From NCBI GenBank assembly GCA_905234505.1, contig CAJOIA010000015.1, positions 1 through 52,107 of the forward strand: 52,107 nt of DNA, read 5' to 3'. Both the position numbers and the translations under genes were made by a program. The stretch is from an uncultured Selenomonadaceae bacterium (lineage in GTDB: Bacteria; Bacillota; Negativicutes; Selenomonadales; Selenomonadaceae). The notes below the pieces were generated by a model. It did not search any database and had not been told where the DNA came from. It saw only the letters and a program-made list of their open reading frames with translations. Positions within the stretch are counted from its first letter, which is position 1. Each line of letters starts with the position of its first letter. Below, one piece after another: positions 44,235 through 52,068 of the stretch.

Positions 44235-44921
44235 ATGGCTACGATAATTGCACCGTCGATACTTTCAGCGGATTTTGCACATTTGGCGGACGATATTAAA
44301 AAAATCGCCGACGCGGGCGCTGAGTACATTCACCTTGACGTTATGGACGGCACTTTTGTTCCGGAAATTACGATTGGCGCACCGGTTGTTAAGAGCCTGC
44401 GCAAAGTTTCTGATATTGTTTTTGACGTGCATTTAATGGTTGAACATCCCGAGACGCAGATTAAATCTTTTGCCGACGCGGGAGCTGACATTATTACTTT
44501 CCACGTTGAAACCACGCGCCATCCGCACAGAGTTATTCAGCAAATCCACGCGCTTAATTGCAAAGCAGGAATCGCACTCAATCCTGGAACTTCGCTTTCT
44601 GCAATTGAAGAGCTCATTGAAGACGCTGATATGGCGCTGGTTATGACGGTTAATCCTGGTTACGCCGGACAAAGTTTCATTGAGTCGATGCTCGGCAAAA
44701 TTCATATGCTCTATCATATGGTACAGGAAATGGAAACTAAATGCGATATTCAAGTTGACGGCGGCATTAACGCGGAGACTTCGGTTTTAGTACGCGAAGC
44801 GGGCGCAAATATTTTAGTAGCAGGGTCGGCAATTTTCGGCGCGACTGACATTGCTCAGGCAATTAAAGATATTCGCGGCAAGGAAATTCATCACCACCAC
44901 CATCATCACGACGAGGATTAA
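44235..44921 (+). CDS. rpe: Ribulose-phosphate 3-epimerase with a natural poly-His tail
   Basis: Rpe interconverts ribulose 5-phosphate and xylulose 5-phosphate in the pentose phosphate pathway. Motifs include APSILSADFAHL, the metal-site HLDVMDGTFVPEITIG, DVHLMVEHPE, VNPGYAGQSFIESM and QVDGGINAETS. The first ~214 residues are a standard TIM barrel. The last 13 residues (KEIHHHHHHHDED) add seven consecutive histidines and an acidic end, beyond the usual family length. The ATG has TAGGAGG ten bases upstream. The next gene starts three bases after its stop. Confidence 0.95.
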   Translation: MATIIAPSILSADFAHLADDIKKIADAGAEYIHLDVMDGTFVPEITIGAPVVKSLRKVSDIVFDVHLMVEHPETQIKSFADAGADIITFHVETTRHPHRVIQQIHALNCKAGIALNPGTSLSAIEELIEDADMALVMTVNPGYAGQSFIESMLGKIHMLYHMVQEMETKCDIQVDGGINAETSVLVREAGANILVAGSAIFGATDIAQAIKDIRGKEIHHHHHHHDED

Positions 44922-44924
44922 ACT

Positions 44925-46260
44925 ATGAAAAATCTTGTAATGAGCGTTGCAAAAGGTTATGGTTGGTACGACCTTGAGCCTTTCATAATTTCTTTCAATC
45001 GGAATTGTCCGAACGCCGATTTAGTTTTATTTGTTGACGATTTATCAGAATTTACTTTGCAGTGTTTAAAGTCCATAGGGGGGGGGTATTAATTTAATTC
45101 CAATTCCGGAAAATTTAAAGGATATGGCGATAGTGTGTTCGCGGTTTATTATGTACAAAGATTTTATTAACGCTCATTCTGAATACGATAAGTTTTTTGT
45201 TACTGATATTCGCGACGTGATTTTTCAAGGTGATATTTTTGCCAGCTATGAAGGAAATTTTTTGGCTTACAGTACAACCAAATATACAATTCAAACTAGC
45301 GCCTATGATTCTCAGTGGGTTAGAAATATTTTCAGCGAAGAAGATTATCAGCAAATCAAGGATAATCGCGTTATTTGCGCAGGAATGATTTTTGGAACTC
45401 GCGCAGAAATGATTATAGTATTAACGAAAATGATTGAATTTTTTCAGCGTGAAACTGTTTGGGGCGACGATCAAGCTGTATTAAATTATCTGATTTATGC
45501 TAAGCAATTGCCGATTGAAAATATTGTTACAAGTGAAGTTGAAACTGGATCATTTATAAATCTTGGCGTGATTGGGACGCCGCACGTGGGCTTTGTCAAT
45601 GGTGATAAAATTCTGCGCGAAGATGGCGGTATACCTGCAGTTGTTCACCAATGGACGGGCTACGATTATGGCATTAATTTTGTGAATGAGTTTTACCGCG
45701 CGAAAGAATTTCAGCCGGACGAAAAATTCACTGATACAAGATGCGCTCTGGAACAGGTATTTTGTTTGGCGCAGGTTAAAAATTGGGACGCGGCGACTAA
45801 ATTTTTTATGAAATATGTTTTTGGCGCTGACAATCTAAATATTTACGCTGAAAAATTCGTCAAGCTATGGACAAATATTTTAGATATCTACGCACCTCAG
45901 CATTTCGACGCTGAACTTTTGATTATGACGCTTAAAAAAATTATTGTTTCCACTTTTGGACCCACTGTTAATATTAAACAGTTGGATAATTTTTATTCGC
46001 TTTACGTTCGTACAAAAAATTTCGCATTGCCGATTAATACTTCGTTTAAAATTTGGATGGTAATGTATTTGCGCCAATTCGCTGTCATTTTTCATCAGAA
46101 TAAAATGTTTGATCCTGCTCTGATTTGTATTGCGCGAATTTTTGAGATTGGTTTACCAATTGGCGCTGATGTTTATCTTTTGCAGGCTGAAATTTATCGC
46201 GCCGCAGGTAAAAAAGCTGAGGCGTTGGCGGCTTACGAAAAAGCGATTGACGCCACTTGA
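44925..46260 (+). CDS. Putative glycosyltransferase, frame interrupted at a G9 tract (possible phase-variable gene)
   Basis: Translation from the ATG at 44925 gives MKNLVMSVAKGYGWYDLEPF and continues to a stop just after nine G (45078-45086). The remaining ~390 codons are open in the next frame to 46260. With eight G the gene reads through as one protein of about 444 residues. The joined product resembles GT-A type glycosyltransferases: an early LVLFVDD strand, a DxxD-like acidic motif in FFVTDIRDVIFQGDIF, WGDDQAVLNYL, and a helical TPR-like end (AEIYRAAGKKAEALAAYEKA). The donor and acceptor cannot be inferred. In the present sequence the gene is off. It lies three bases after rpe. Confidence 0.72.
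45078..45086 (+). repeat. Homopolymeric G9 tract inside the glycosyltransferase gene
   Basis: Nine consecutive G lie about 150 bases into the gene, exactly where the frame breaks. Such a G run stands out in this AT-leaning sequence. G tracts of this length are known contingency sites in other bacteria. Confidence 0.85.
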
Positions 46261-46272
46261 AAGGATGATTGA

Positions 46273-47037
46273 ATGATTTTTGACTGTCACAGCCACACGA
46301 AATTTTCTGCTGATTCAAGAATGCTCGCGCAGGACGCCATTGCCCGCGCAAAGGCTTTAAATTTCGGGATTATTTTTACTGAGCATTACGATTACAATTT
46401 GCCTGGAGACGTGGATTTTACTTTTGACGCGGCGTCTTACATTGCCGAATATAAAAATTTTCGCAGTGACAAAGTTAAGCTCGGTGTTGAAATTGGCTTG
46501 CGTAAATCTGCGCGAGAGCTCAATAAAAATTTTATCGCGCAGGTGGATTTTGATATGGTTATCGGCTCAATTCACGTGGTCGATGATATTGACATTTACA
46601 ACGTGGATTTTTACGCAGATAAAGACAAGCTGACGGCTTACCGAAAATATTTTGCTGTGATGGTTGAAGAAGTCGCAGTTGCAGATTTTGACGTGCTCGG
46701 TCATATCGATTACATTTGCCGCGCCGCCACTTACGATAACCCGGAAATTGATTACGCCACTTTTAAAACTGAAATTGACGCTGTGCTGAAAATTATTGTT
46801 GAGCGCGGGAAAATTCTTGAACTGAATACTCGGCGCCTTGATAAAATTCTCGGACTGAAAGAGCTCGTGCCAATTTATACGCAATATAAAAATCTTGGCG
46901 GCAAATATATTACAATCGGCTCAGACGCTCACAAGGTAGAGGCGATTGGTGCGTATTTTGATAGGGCGCTGGATTTTGCTAAGGAAATTGGATTGACACC
47001 GGTGCATTTCAATCAGCGGAAAATTGAGTTCAATTGA
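46273..47037 (+). CDS. PHP-family phosphoesterase, histidinol-phosphatase HisJ-like
   Basis: This is a metal-dependent hydrolase of the PHP superfamily, most like HisJ, which makes histidinol from histidinol phosphate. The four PHP motifs are visible: DCHSHTKFSADS at the N-terminus, FTEHYD, GVEIGL with GSIHVVDD, and GHIDY with GSDAHKVEAIG. Length (254 aa) is usual. No other his genes are nearby, so a different phosphoester substrate is possible. It follows the glycosyltransferase by 12 bp. Confidence 0.88.
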   Translation: MIFDCHSHTKFSADSRMLAQDAIARAKALNFGIIFTEHYDYNLPGDVDFTFDAASYIAEYKNFRSDKVKLGVEIGLRKSARELNKNFIAQVDFDMVIGSIHVVDDIDIYNVDFYADKDKLTAYRKYFAVMVEEVAVADFDVLGHIDYICRAATYDNPEIDYATFKTEIDAVLKIIVERGKILELNTRRLDKILGLKELVPIYTQYKNLGGKYITIGSDAHKVEAIGAYFDRALDFAKEIGLTPVHFNQRKIEFN

Positions 47038-47089
47038 TACTATTCTCTTTTGGTTTAATGTGATAAAATTCAGTTGAGGAGGTGTCCAC

Positions 47090-48055
47090 GTGGATTATTT
47101 ATTGGTGATTTTGTCGACGGTTCTAGTAATTTTCGGCGGCAAGGCGTTTTGGGATTGGAAAAAAAATCGGACGCCGCAACTGGATTTAGAGGAACTTGAA
47201 GAAGATAGGGCTGAGTATCTGCAAGAGAATTTTGATAAGGCGATGGCTGATTTTAAATATTTGGAAGAAGCACGCCGCGAAATTTCCGACCGCGAGCTTG
47301 CGGCGCAACTTGCCCGAATGCAGCGCGTAGCTAAAAATTTGCTGTCTAACCTCGAAAAAAATCCCGACCGAATCCCGCTTGCGTATAAATTCATTGATTA
47401 CTATCAAGATCGCGCAGTTAAAATCGTCAAGCAGTACCAAGATTTGGAAGAAACCGAACTTTCAACAGAGCGCGTACGCGATTTAAAAAATCGAATGAAA
47501 TTAACGCTTGCCGCGCTTGATGATGCATATGAAGACCAATTTGAACACGTGCTGAATGACCAAATTATTTCCGCCGACGCCGAATTGAAAGTTATGCAAC
47601 AGCAACTTGACGCCGAAGGCATTAAACGAAAAACTGTTGACATTGGACAAGTTGATGAATTTGGAAATGTGCGAATTGATACCGATTTGCTGAATCAGCC
47701 GCTAGGTGGAATTGAGCGCCGAAATTTGCCGCTACCGCAACGCCGCCGCCGCAATTATGACGATGACGACGATTTTGAAGATTTTCCAGAAGAAGAACGT
47801 CCGGAAATTATTCAGAAAAAGTTGGTTCAATCGGCGCTGGCAATTTTTCTAGGCTCGCTTGGCGCGCATAAATTTTATCAAGGCAAAACTTTTCAAGGCA
47901 TTTTGTACTTGATATTTTTCTGGACGACTTTACCGACATGGATTAGCTTTGTGGAAGGTATCAGATATTTGTTTATGCCGGTGGAAGATTTTTACGAGCA
48001 ATACATAAAAAAAGACAAAGACAAAAACAAAAATGGACGCAATAAACGCCGGTAA
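47090..48055 (+). CDS. XpaC-like membrane protein with C-terminal TM2 domain
   Basis: An N-terminal transmembrane helix (YLLVILSTVLVIFGG) is followed by a long helical, charged region. This includes a segment like XpaC (IPLAYKFIDYYQDRAVKIVKQY), a family named for 5-bromo-4-chloroindolyl phosphate hydrolysis and often found beside TelA-type proteins. An acidic, Arg-rich linker (RRRRNYDDDDDFEDF) leads to a C-terminal TM2 domain (LAIFLGSLGAHKFYQGKTFQ and a second helix) and a Lys-rich tail. Start is GTG with AGGAGGT six bases upstream. The function is unknown; membrane association is certain. It ends before a strong terminator. Confidence 0.8.
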   Translation: MDYLLVILSTVLVIFGGKAFWDWKKNRTPQLDLEELEEDRAEYLQENFDKAMADFKYLEEARREISDRELAAQLARMQRVAKNLLSNLEKNPDRIPLAYKFIDYYQDRAVKIVKQYQDLEETELSTERVRDLKNRMKLTLAALDDAYEDQFEHVLNDQIISADAELKVMQQQLDAEGIKRKTVDIGQVDEFGNVRIDTDLLNQPLGGIERRNLPLPQRRRRNYDDDDDFEDFPEEERPEIIQKKLVQSALAIFLGSLGAHKFYQGKTFQGILYLIFFWTTLPTWISFVEGIRYLFMPVEDFYEQYIKKDKDKNKNGRNKRR

Positions 48056-48071
48056 TTTAAGCACGAAAAAA

Positions 48072-48093
48072 GCCCCGATTAAAACCTCGGGGC
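48072..48093. terminator. Bidirectional terminator between the XpaC/TM2 gene and tRNA-Thr
   Basis: GCCCCGA (48072-48078) pairs with TCGGGGC (48087-48093), with A runs on one side and a run of eight T on the other, so it can serve both converging transcripts. Confidence 0.85.
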
Positions 48094-48111
48094 GATTTTT
48101 TTTAATTTTAG

Positions 48112-48184
48112 AGCTGGCTAAGGGACTTGAACCTTCGACCTGCGCATTACGAATGCGCTGCTCTACCAACTGAGCTAAGCCAGC
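48112..48184 (-). tRNA. tRNA-Thr(CGT)
   Basis: The cloverleaf is complete on the minus strand. The acceptor stem is GCTGGCT/AGCCAGC, the D-arm AGCTCAGTTGGTAGAGC, the anticodon stem GCGCA/TGCGC with loop TTCGTAA, and the T-arm GTTCAAGT. The anticodon CGT (48151-48149) reads ACG threonine codons. The discriminator is T and CCA is not encoded. Confidence 0.95.
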
Positions 48185-48202
48185 AGCTTCAACAACGCCA
48201 GG

Positions 48203-48231
48203 ATTTTAACACCGGCAATAGAATTTGTCAA
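48203..48231 (-). promoter_or_regulatory. tRNA-Thr promoter
   Basis: On the minus strand a perfect TTGACA (48231-48226) and TAAAAT (48208-48203) are 17 bases apart, about 19 bp before the mature 5' end. Confidence 0.75.
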
Positions 48232-48253
48232 CTAATTTTTATTTTAAGCGGCG

Positions 48254-48282
48254 TTGACGTTAAACAAACTAAGTGGTACAAT
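48254..48282 (+). promoter_or_regulatory. rpsU promoter
   Basis: TTGACG (48254-48259) and TACAAT (48277-48282) with a 17-base spacer lie 48 bp upstream of the GTG start, back to back with the tRNA promoter. Confidence 0.75.
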
Positions 48283-48330
48283 AGCGCGGTAATGAGCTTT
48301 AGTTTTGAAGCGGGAGGAGGGAAGATAATC

Positions 48331-48510
48331 GTGGCTAATGAAGTTAAAGTTGGAAAAAATGAATCTATTGACAGTGCTCTCCGTCGTTTCAAGCGTACTT
48401 GTCAAAAGGCAGGCACGCTCGCTGAAGTTCGTAAACGCGAACATTACGAAAAACCAAGTGTCCGCCGGAAGAAAAAATCAGAGGCGGCTCGTAAGCGCAA
48501 ATTCCGTTGA
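48331..48510 (+). CDS. rpsU: 30S ribosomal protein S21
   Basis: S21 is a small basic protein of the 30S platform involved in translation initiation. The 59-residue product reads [20 protein letters not shown], then [16 protein letters not shown] and a basic tail [15 protein letters not shown], all typical. The GTG start has GGAGG ten bases upstream; the longer open frame back to 48127 runs through the tRNA region and is not coding. It has its own promoter and terminator. Confidence 0.95.
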   Translation: MANEVKVGKNESIDSALRRFKRTCQKAGTLAEVRKREHYEKPSVRRKKKSEAARKRKFR

Positions 48511-48534
48511 GCTTTAATCACAAATTGAAAATAG

Positions 48535-48570
48535 CCGCTGTCTTTCTTGTGGATTGACGGCGGTTTTTTA
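48535..48570 (+). terminator. rpsU intrinsic terminator
   Basis: CCGCTGTC (48535-48542) pairs with GACGGCGG (48556-48563), one wobble, followed by six T. Confidence 0.8.
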
Positions 48571-48607
48571 CATTGTAAATTATTTGAAGGGAGCATCATA
48601 TAGAAAT

Positions 48608-50725
48608 ATGCCTGAAAATGAATCCTCCTCAGTTGCGAATCGTACGGGAATTATCTCGGTTATCAAAGTTCTGCAACATTTTGGCGTTAAAGATTTGGAA
48701 AAAATTTATAATGAAAATCCAGATACTGACGATAAACTTGATTGGGAGAGGTTAAGAAAATTCGCCAGCAAGTATAATATTCGCAGTACGCTTATTCGCC
48801 CGACTGCTGAGGAACTGCGCGAAATTGAATATCCCGCCGTCGCAAAAATGAATGACGGCGCATATATCGCAATCGGAAGCGCAAATGATGAAGTTTTGCT
48901 TGTAATCGACCCGCGACAAAATAGACCCATTGCGATGAAAACTAAGGAATTTTTAGAGAGCTGGTCAAACGAACTTTTAATTTTTTCTGCGGCATTCAGT
49001 TGGACTTATTTTAAAAAGCGTTTCAATGTCGATTGGTTTTTGAAGGTTATGAAACGCTATAAGCGACCGCTCAGTGAAGTTTTAATTGCGTCATTTTTCC
49101 TGCAATTAATGGGAATTGCCTTTCCGCTAATCACGCAGGTTATCATAGATAAAGTTATTGGCAACGCCGGTTATTCGACGCTCACGGTTATTGGTACGGC
49201 AATGGTGCTGTTTTTCTTCATGCAGTCGCTTCTGACGCTGATCAAGCAATACGTAATGAACCACACGACGAATAAACTTGACGCGATTTTAGGCACACGG
49301 TTATTCAGACATTTAATAGCTTTGCCGCTGCCGTATTACGAAAGACGCCGCGTCGGCGATACGTTAATGCGCGTGGGAGCGCTGCAACAAATTCGCGAAT
49401 TTTTAACCGGCACAGGTTTATTGACGATTCTTGACGTGTTCTTTTCGATTGTATTTATCGGGTTTATGTTCTGGTATTCAGTGCCGCTAACGTTAATTGC
49501 GCTGTGCACAATTCCGGTTTACCTCGTACAAAATATTTGGGCAGTGCCGATTATCAAGAAAAAAATTGAAGCTGTCTGGCGTACCGGCGCGATGAATAAT
49601 GCGTTTATGGTCGAATCCATTTCTAATATTGAAACGATTAAAGCGCTGGCAGTTGAGCCGCAATTTGTCAACAAATGGGAAAATCTTTTAGCGCGTTACG
49701 TCCGCACGACTTTTGAAAATGTCAAATTCAATCTGTTTATTAACGGCTTCAGCGGAATGGTACAGGTTATAATTTCAATGGCAATTCTGTGGTACGGCGG
49801 TCACATGGTTATGGACGGATTTTTTACGCTTGGACAATTAATCGCTTTCCAAATGATTTCGCGTCAGGCGATAGCGCCAATGACTAAACTTTTAACAATG
49901 TGGCCGCAAGTTCAACAAGTTGGTTTAGCGCTCGAACGTATTGGTGATATTTTGAATACGCCAATGGAGCCGATTGTTCGGGATATGGGCAAACGCGGCG
50001 CTGACAGAATTGACGGCGCAATTGAATTTCAAGATGTTTCATTTAGATATCGCGTAGATTTGCCGCTGGTTTTGGAAGGTATTAATTTGAAAGTTGCACC
50101 TGGTGAAAAAATTGGTATTGTTGGGCGCTCGGGCTCGGGTAAATCTACTTTGACAAATCTTGTACAAAATCTTTACATTCCCGAAGCGGGAAATATCACG
50201 GTTGGCGGAATTAATACGCGCGAGGCAAATTTAGGCTGGTTGCGTGAACAAATTGGCGTTGTTATGCAGGAAAATTATTTATTTAATTCCAGCGTCCGCG
50301 ATAATATCGCTGTGAGCCGCCCGACTGCGACTATGGATGAAATTATTCGTGCGGCGCGTCTTGCGGGTGCTCATGATTTTATTTTGGAACTTAAGGAGGG
50401 CTACGATACTAGCTTGAGCGGCGGGCAACGTCAGCGCGTAGCTATTGCGCGTGCTCTTTTAGCCAACCCGCCAATTTTAATTTTCGACGAAGCTACCAGT
50501 GCTCTTGATTATGAATCCGAGCGTATCATTTTTAACAATATGGGGGCTATCGGCGCTCAAAGGACGATGTTAATCATTGCCCACAGATTGAGCGCTGTTC
50601 GTCGTTGCGATAAAATTATTGTTGTTGATAAAGGTCATATCGTTGAAAGCGGCTCGCACGAACAATTACTAGCGATGGGCGGGCTGTATAAATATCTTCA
50701 CGATCAACAGGAAGGCAGAGGCTAA
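48608..50725 (+). CDS. Type I secretion ABC transporter, HlyB family
   Basis: This is the inner-membrane ATPase of a type I secretion system, which exports an unfolded protein directly to the outside with HlyD and a TolC-like pore. The N-terminal ~125 residues are a C39-like domain without the catalytic cysteine (SSVANRTGIISVIKVLQHFGV), as in HlyB, so it docks rather than cleaves the substrate. Six transmembrane helices follow (~160-430). The nucleotide-binding domain has Walker A VGRSGSGKSTL, LSGGQRQRVAIARALL, Walker B ILIFDEATSALD and the HRLS histidine. About 705 residues is the usual size. The upstream open frame to 48554 runs into the rpsU terminator, so the ATG at 48608 is used. Its stop overlaps hlyD. 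Confidence 0.93.
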   Translation: MPENESSSVANRTGIISVIKVLQHFGVKDLEKIYNENPDTDDKLDWERLRKFASKYNIRSTLIRPTAEELREIEYPAVAKMNDGAYIAIGSANDEVLLVIDPRQNRPIAMKTKEFLESWSNELLIFSAAFSWTYFKKRFNVDWFLKVMKRYKRPLSEVLIASFFLQLMGIAFPLITQVIIDKVIGNAGYSTLTVIGTAMVLFFFMQSLLTLIKQYVMNHTTNKLDAILGTRLFRHLIALPLPYYERRRVGDTLMRVGALQQIREFLTGTGLLTILDVFFSIVFIGFMFWYSVPLTLIALCTIPVYLVQNIWAVPIIKKKIEAVWRTGAMNNAFMVESISNIETIKALAVEPQFVNKWENLLARYVRTTFENVKFNLFINGFSGMVQVIISMAILWYGGHMVMDGFFTLGQLIAFQMISRQAIAPMTKLLTMWPQVQQVGLALERIGDILNTPMEPIVRDMGKRGADRIDGAIEFQDVSFRYRVDLPLVLEGINLKVAPGEKIGIVGRSGSGKSTLTNLVQNLYIPEAGNITVGGINTREANLGWLREQIGVVMQENYLFNSSVRDNIAVSRPTATMDEIIRAARLAGAHDFILELKEGYDTSLSGGQRQRVAIARALLANPPILIFDEATSALDYESERIIFNNMGAIGAQRTMLIIAHRLSAVRRCDKIIVVDKGHIVESGSHEQLLAMGGLYKYLHDQQEGRG

Positions 50726-52065
50726 TGAAATTTTGGAATTGGTTAATACATGGCGAGGAGAAGGAAAAGGAAACGATATTGGAAGTAACCGAAACGCCGC
50801 CTTCGCCAACAGGGCGAATCGTTATGTGGTCGATAATGCTTTTGTTGGTAGTGGGTTTAGCTTGGGGCTTTTTGGGGCACATTAATGAAGTTGCGGTTGC
50901 GCCTGGCAAAGTTATTCCTTCGGGGCAAGCTAAGACGGTACAAGTTAAAAACAAGGGGATTATCAATGAAATTCGCGTTGAAGAAGGCGACCAAGTTCAA
51001 GAGGGCGACGTTTTAGTGGTACTCGACCCTACAACCACTTCAGCGGATTATGACAGCTTGAGAAAACGCGCGGCTTATTACAAGCTTGATATTCAGCGCT
51101 TAACTGCGGAATTGTCGGGTGACCCTTTCATACCGGAAGAAGATCCAGATTTGGAAGCTCACGATTTAGCGGCGGAATTGGCGCTTTATCAAAGTCGCAC
51201 CAGTGATTATCAGACGCAGCGTCAAAGTCGGCAAGATGTTATCACGCAGAAAGAAGCTCGCTTAAGAGCAACACAGGCAACTTACGAGCGCTACAATGAA
51301 GGTTTACGTATCGCGCAGGAAAAGGAACGCCGCTTAACTGATTTGTTCCATCAAAGTGCAGTTTCTGAGTTCCAACTTCTTGAACAGCAAAATCAAACAA
51401 TTGAATACGCGAAAAGCGCGCAGGCTCAGTTAGACGAAATTTCAAGTATTCAAGCTGAGATTGCTGAAGCTGAACAAAATTTAGCGAATGTTGATGCTGC
51501 CTATCACAAGGATATTATGACTTCGCTTGTTGATTCTAAAAAAGAATACTACGCAATTACTGAATCCATAAAAAAAGCTGAAGAAGATTCGCGCTTGGCC
51601 ACGATAGTCGCGCCGATAAGCGGCAGGGTTTACAATTTGGCTGTGCATACTGTTGGCGGTATCGTCACCGACGCTCAGGCTTTAATGCAAATTATTCCGG
51701 AAGATGTTTCGCTTGAATTTGAAGTTTACGCCGACAACAAAGATATTGGTTTTATTCGCGTTGGGCAAGTTGCCGAAGTCAAGGTTGAAACTTTTAACTT
51801 TCAAAAATTCGGTATGGTAGACGCGAAAGTTACTGAAGTTAGCGCGGACGCCGTTAATGACGCCAGCGATATTGAGCGCAATAAAAAATTCAAACTGATT
51901 CTTGAGCCGATTGGCGCGCCGGTTATGGATGTTTTTGGTGAAGATGTGCCGCTCAGTGTTGGTATGAATGTTAGCGCGGAAATTAAAATTAAGGAAAAGC
52001 GCATTGTTGACTTCTTCCTTGATCCGTTCCGCCGTTACACTTCCGAAGCTTTGAGGGAGCGTTGA
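50725..52065 (+). CDS. Type I secretion membrane fusion protein, HlyD family
   Basis: This periplasmic adaptor links the ABC transporter to the outer-membrane channel. A short cytosolic N-terminus is followed by one transmembrane helix (IVMWSIMLLLVVGLAWGF, residues ~29-46), a lipoyl-type half (VAPGKVIPSGQAKTVQVKNKG and IRVEEGDQVQEGDVLVVLD), a long coiled-coil hairpin (~110-290), the second lipoyl half (ATIVAPISGRVYNLAVHTVGG) and a beta-barrel region. The HlyD C-terminal signature region is intact at 446 residues. The start overlaps the transporter stop (TAATG). An outer membrane is therefore expected in this organism. Confidence 0.93.
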   Translation: MKFWNWLIHGEEKEKETILEVTETPPSPTGRIVMWSIMLLLVVGLAWGFLGHINEVAVAPGKVIPSGQAKTVQVKNKGIINEIRVEEGDQVQEGDVLVVLDPTTTSADYDSLRKRAAYYKLDIQRLTAELSGDPFIPEEDPDLEAHDLAAELALYQSRTSDYQTQRQSRQDVITQKEARLRATQATYERYNEGLRIAQEKERRLTDLFHQSAVSEFQLLEQQNQTIEYAKSAQAQLDEISSIQAEIAEAEQNLANVDAAYHKDIMTSLVDSKKEYYAITESIKKAEEDSRLATIVAPISGRVYNLAVHTVGGIVTDAQALMQIIPEDVSLEFEVYADNKDIGFIRVGQVAEVKVETFNFQKFGMVDAKVTEVSADAVNDASDIERNKKFKLILEPIGAPVMDVFGEDVPLSVGMNVSAEIKIKEKRIVDFFLDPFRRYTSEALRER

Positions 52066-52068
52066 TAA

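Larger units (their letters stand above)
473..51324. other. Dispersed over-represented octamer CTGCGCGA (both strands)
   Basis: By eye I find about 62 copies of CTGCGCGA or its complement TCGCGCAG across the window, nearly equal on the two strands. Examples are at 473, 1458, 3821, 4320, 7156, 10482, 18150, 29991, 36340, 40493, 45626 and 51317. Nearly all lie inside genes and in several reading frames. The span given covers the first to the last copy; the family is dispersed, not tandem. Confidence 0.7.

Noticed and set aside
44881-44921. Poly-His end of rpe as a cloning-vector tag
   Set aside because: It is followed by Asp-Glu-Asp and the next native gene three bases on, and mixed His codons are used; no vector sequence is present.
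48127-48330. Upstream extension of the rpsU frame through the tRNA-Thr region
   Set aside because: It translates the complement of a tRNA gene and a promoter; the GTG at 48331 has the ribosome binding site and gives the full S21 length.
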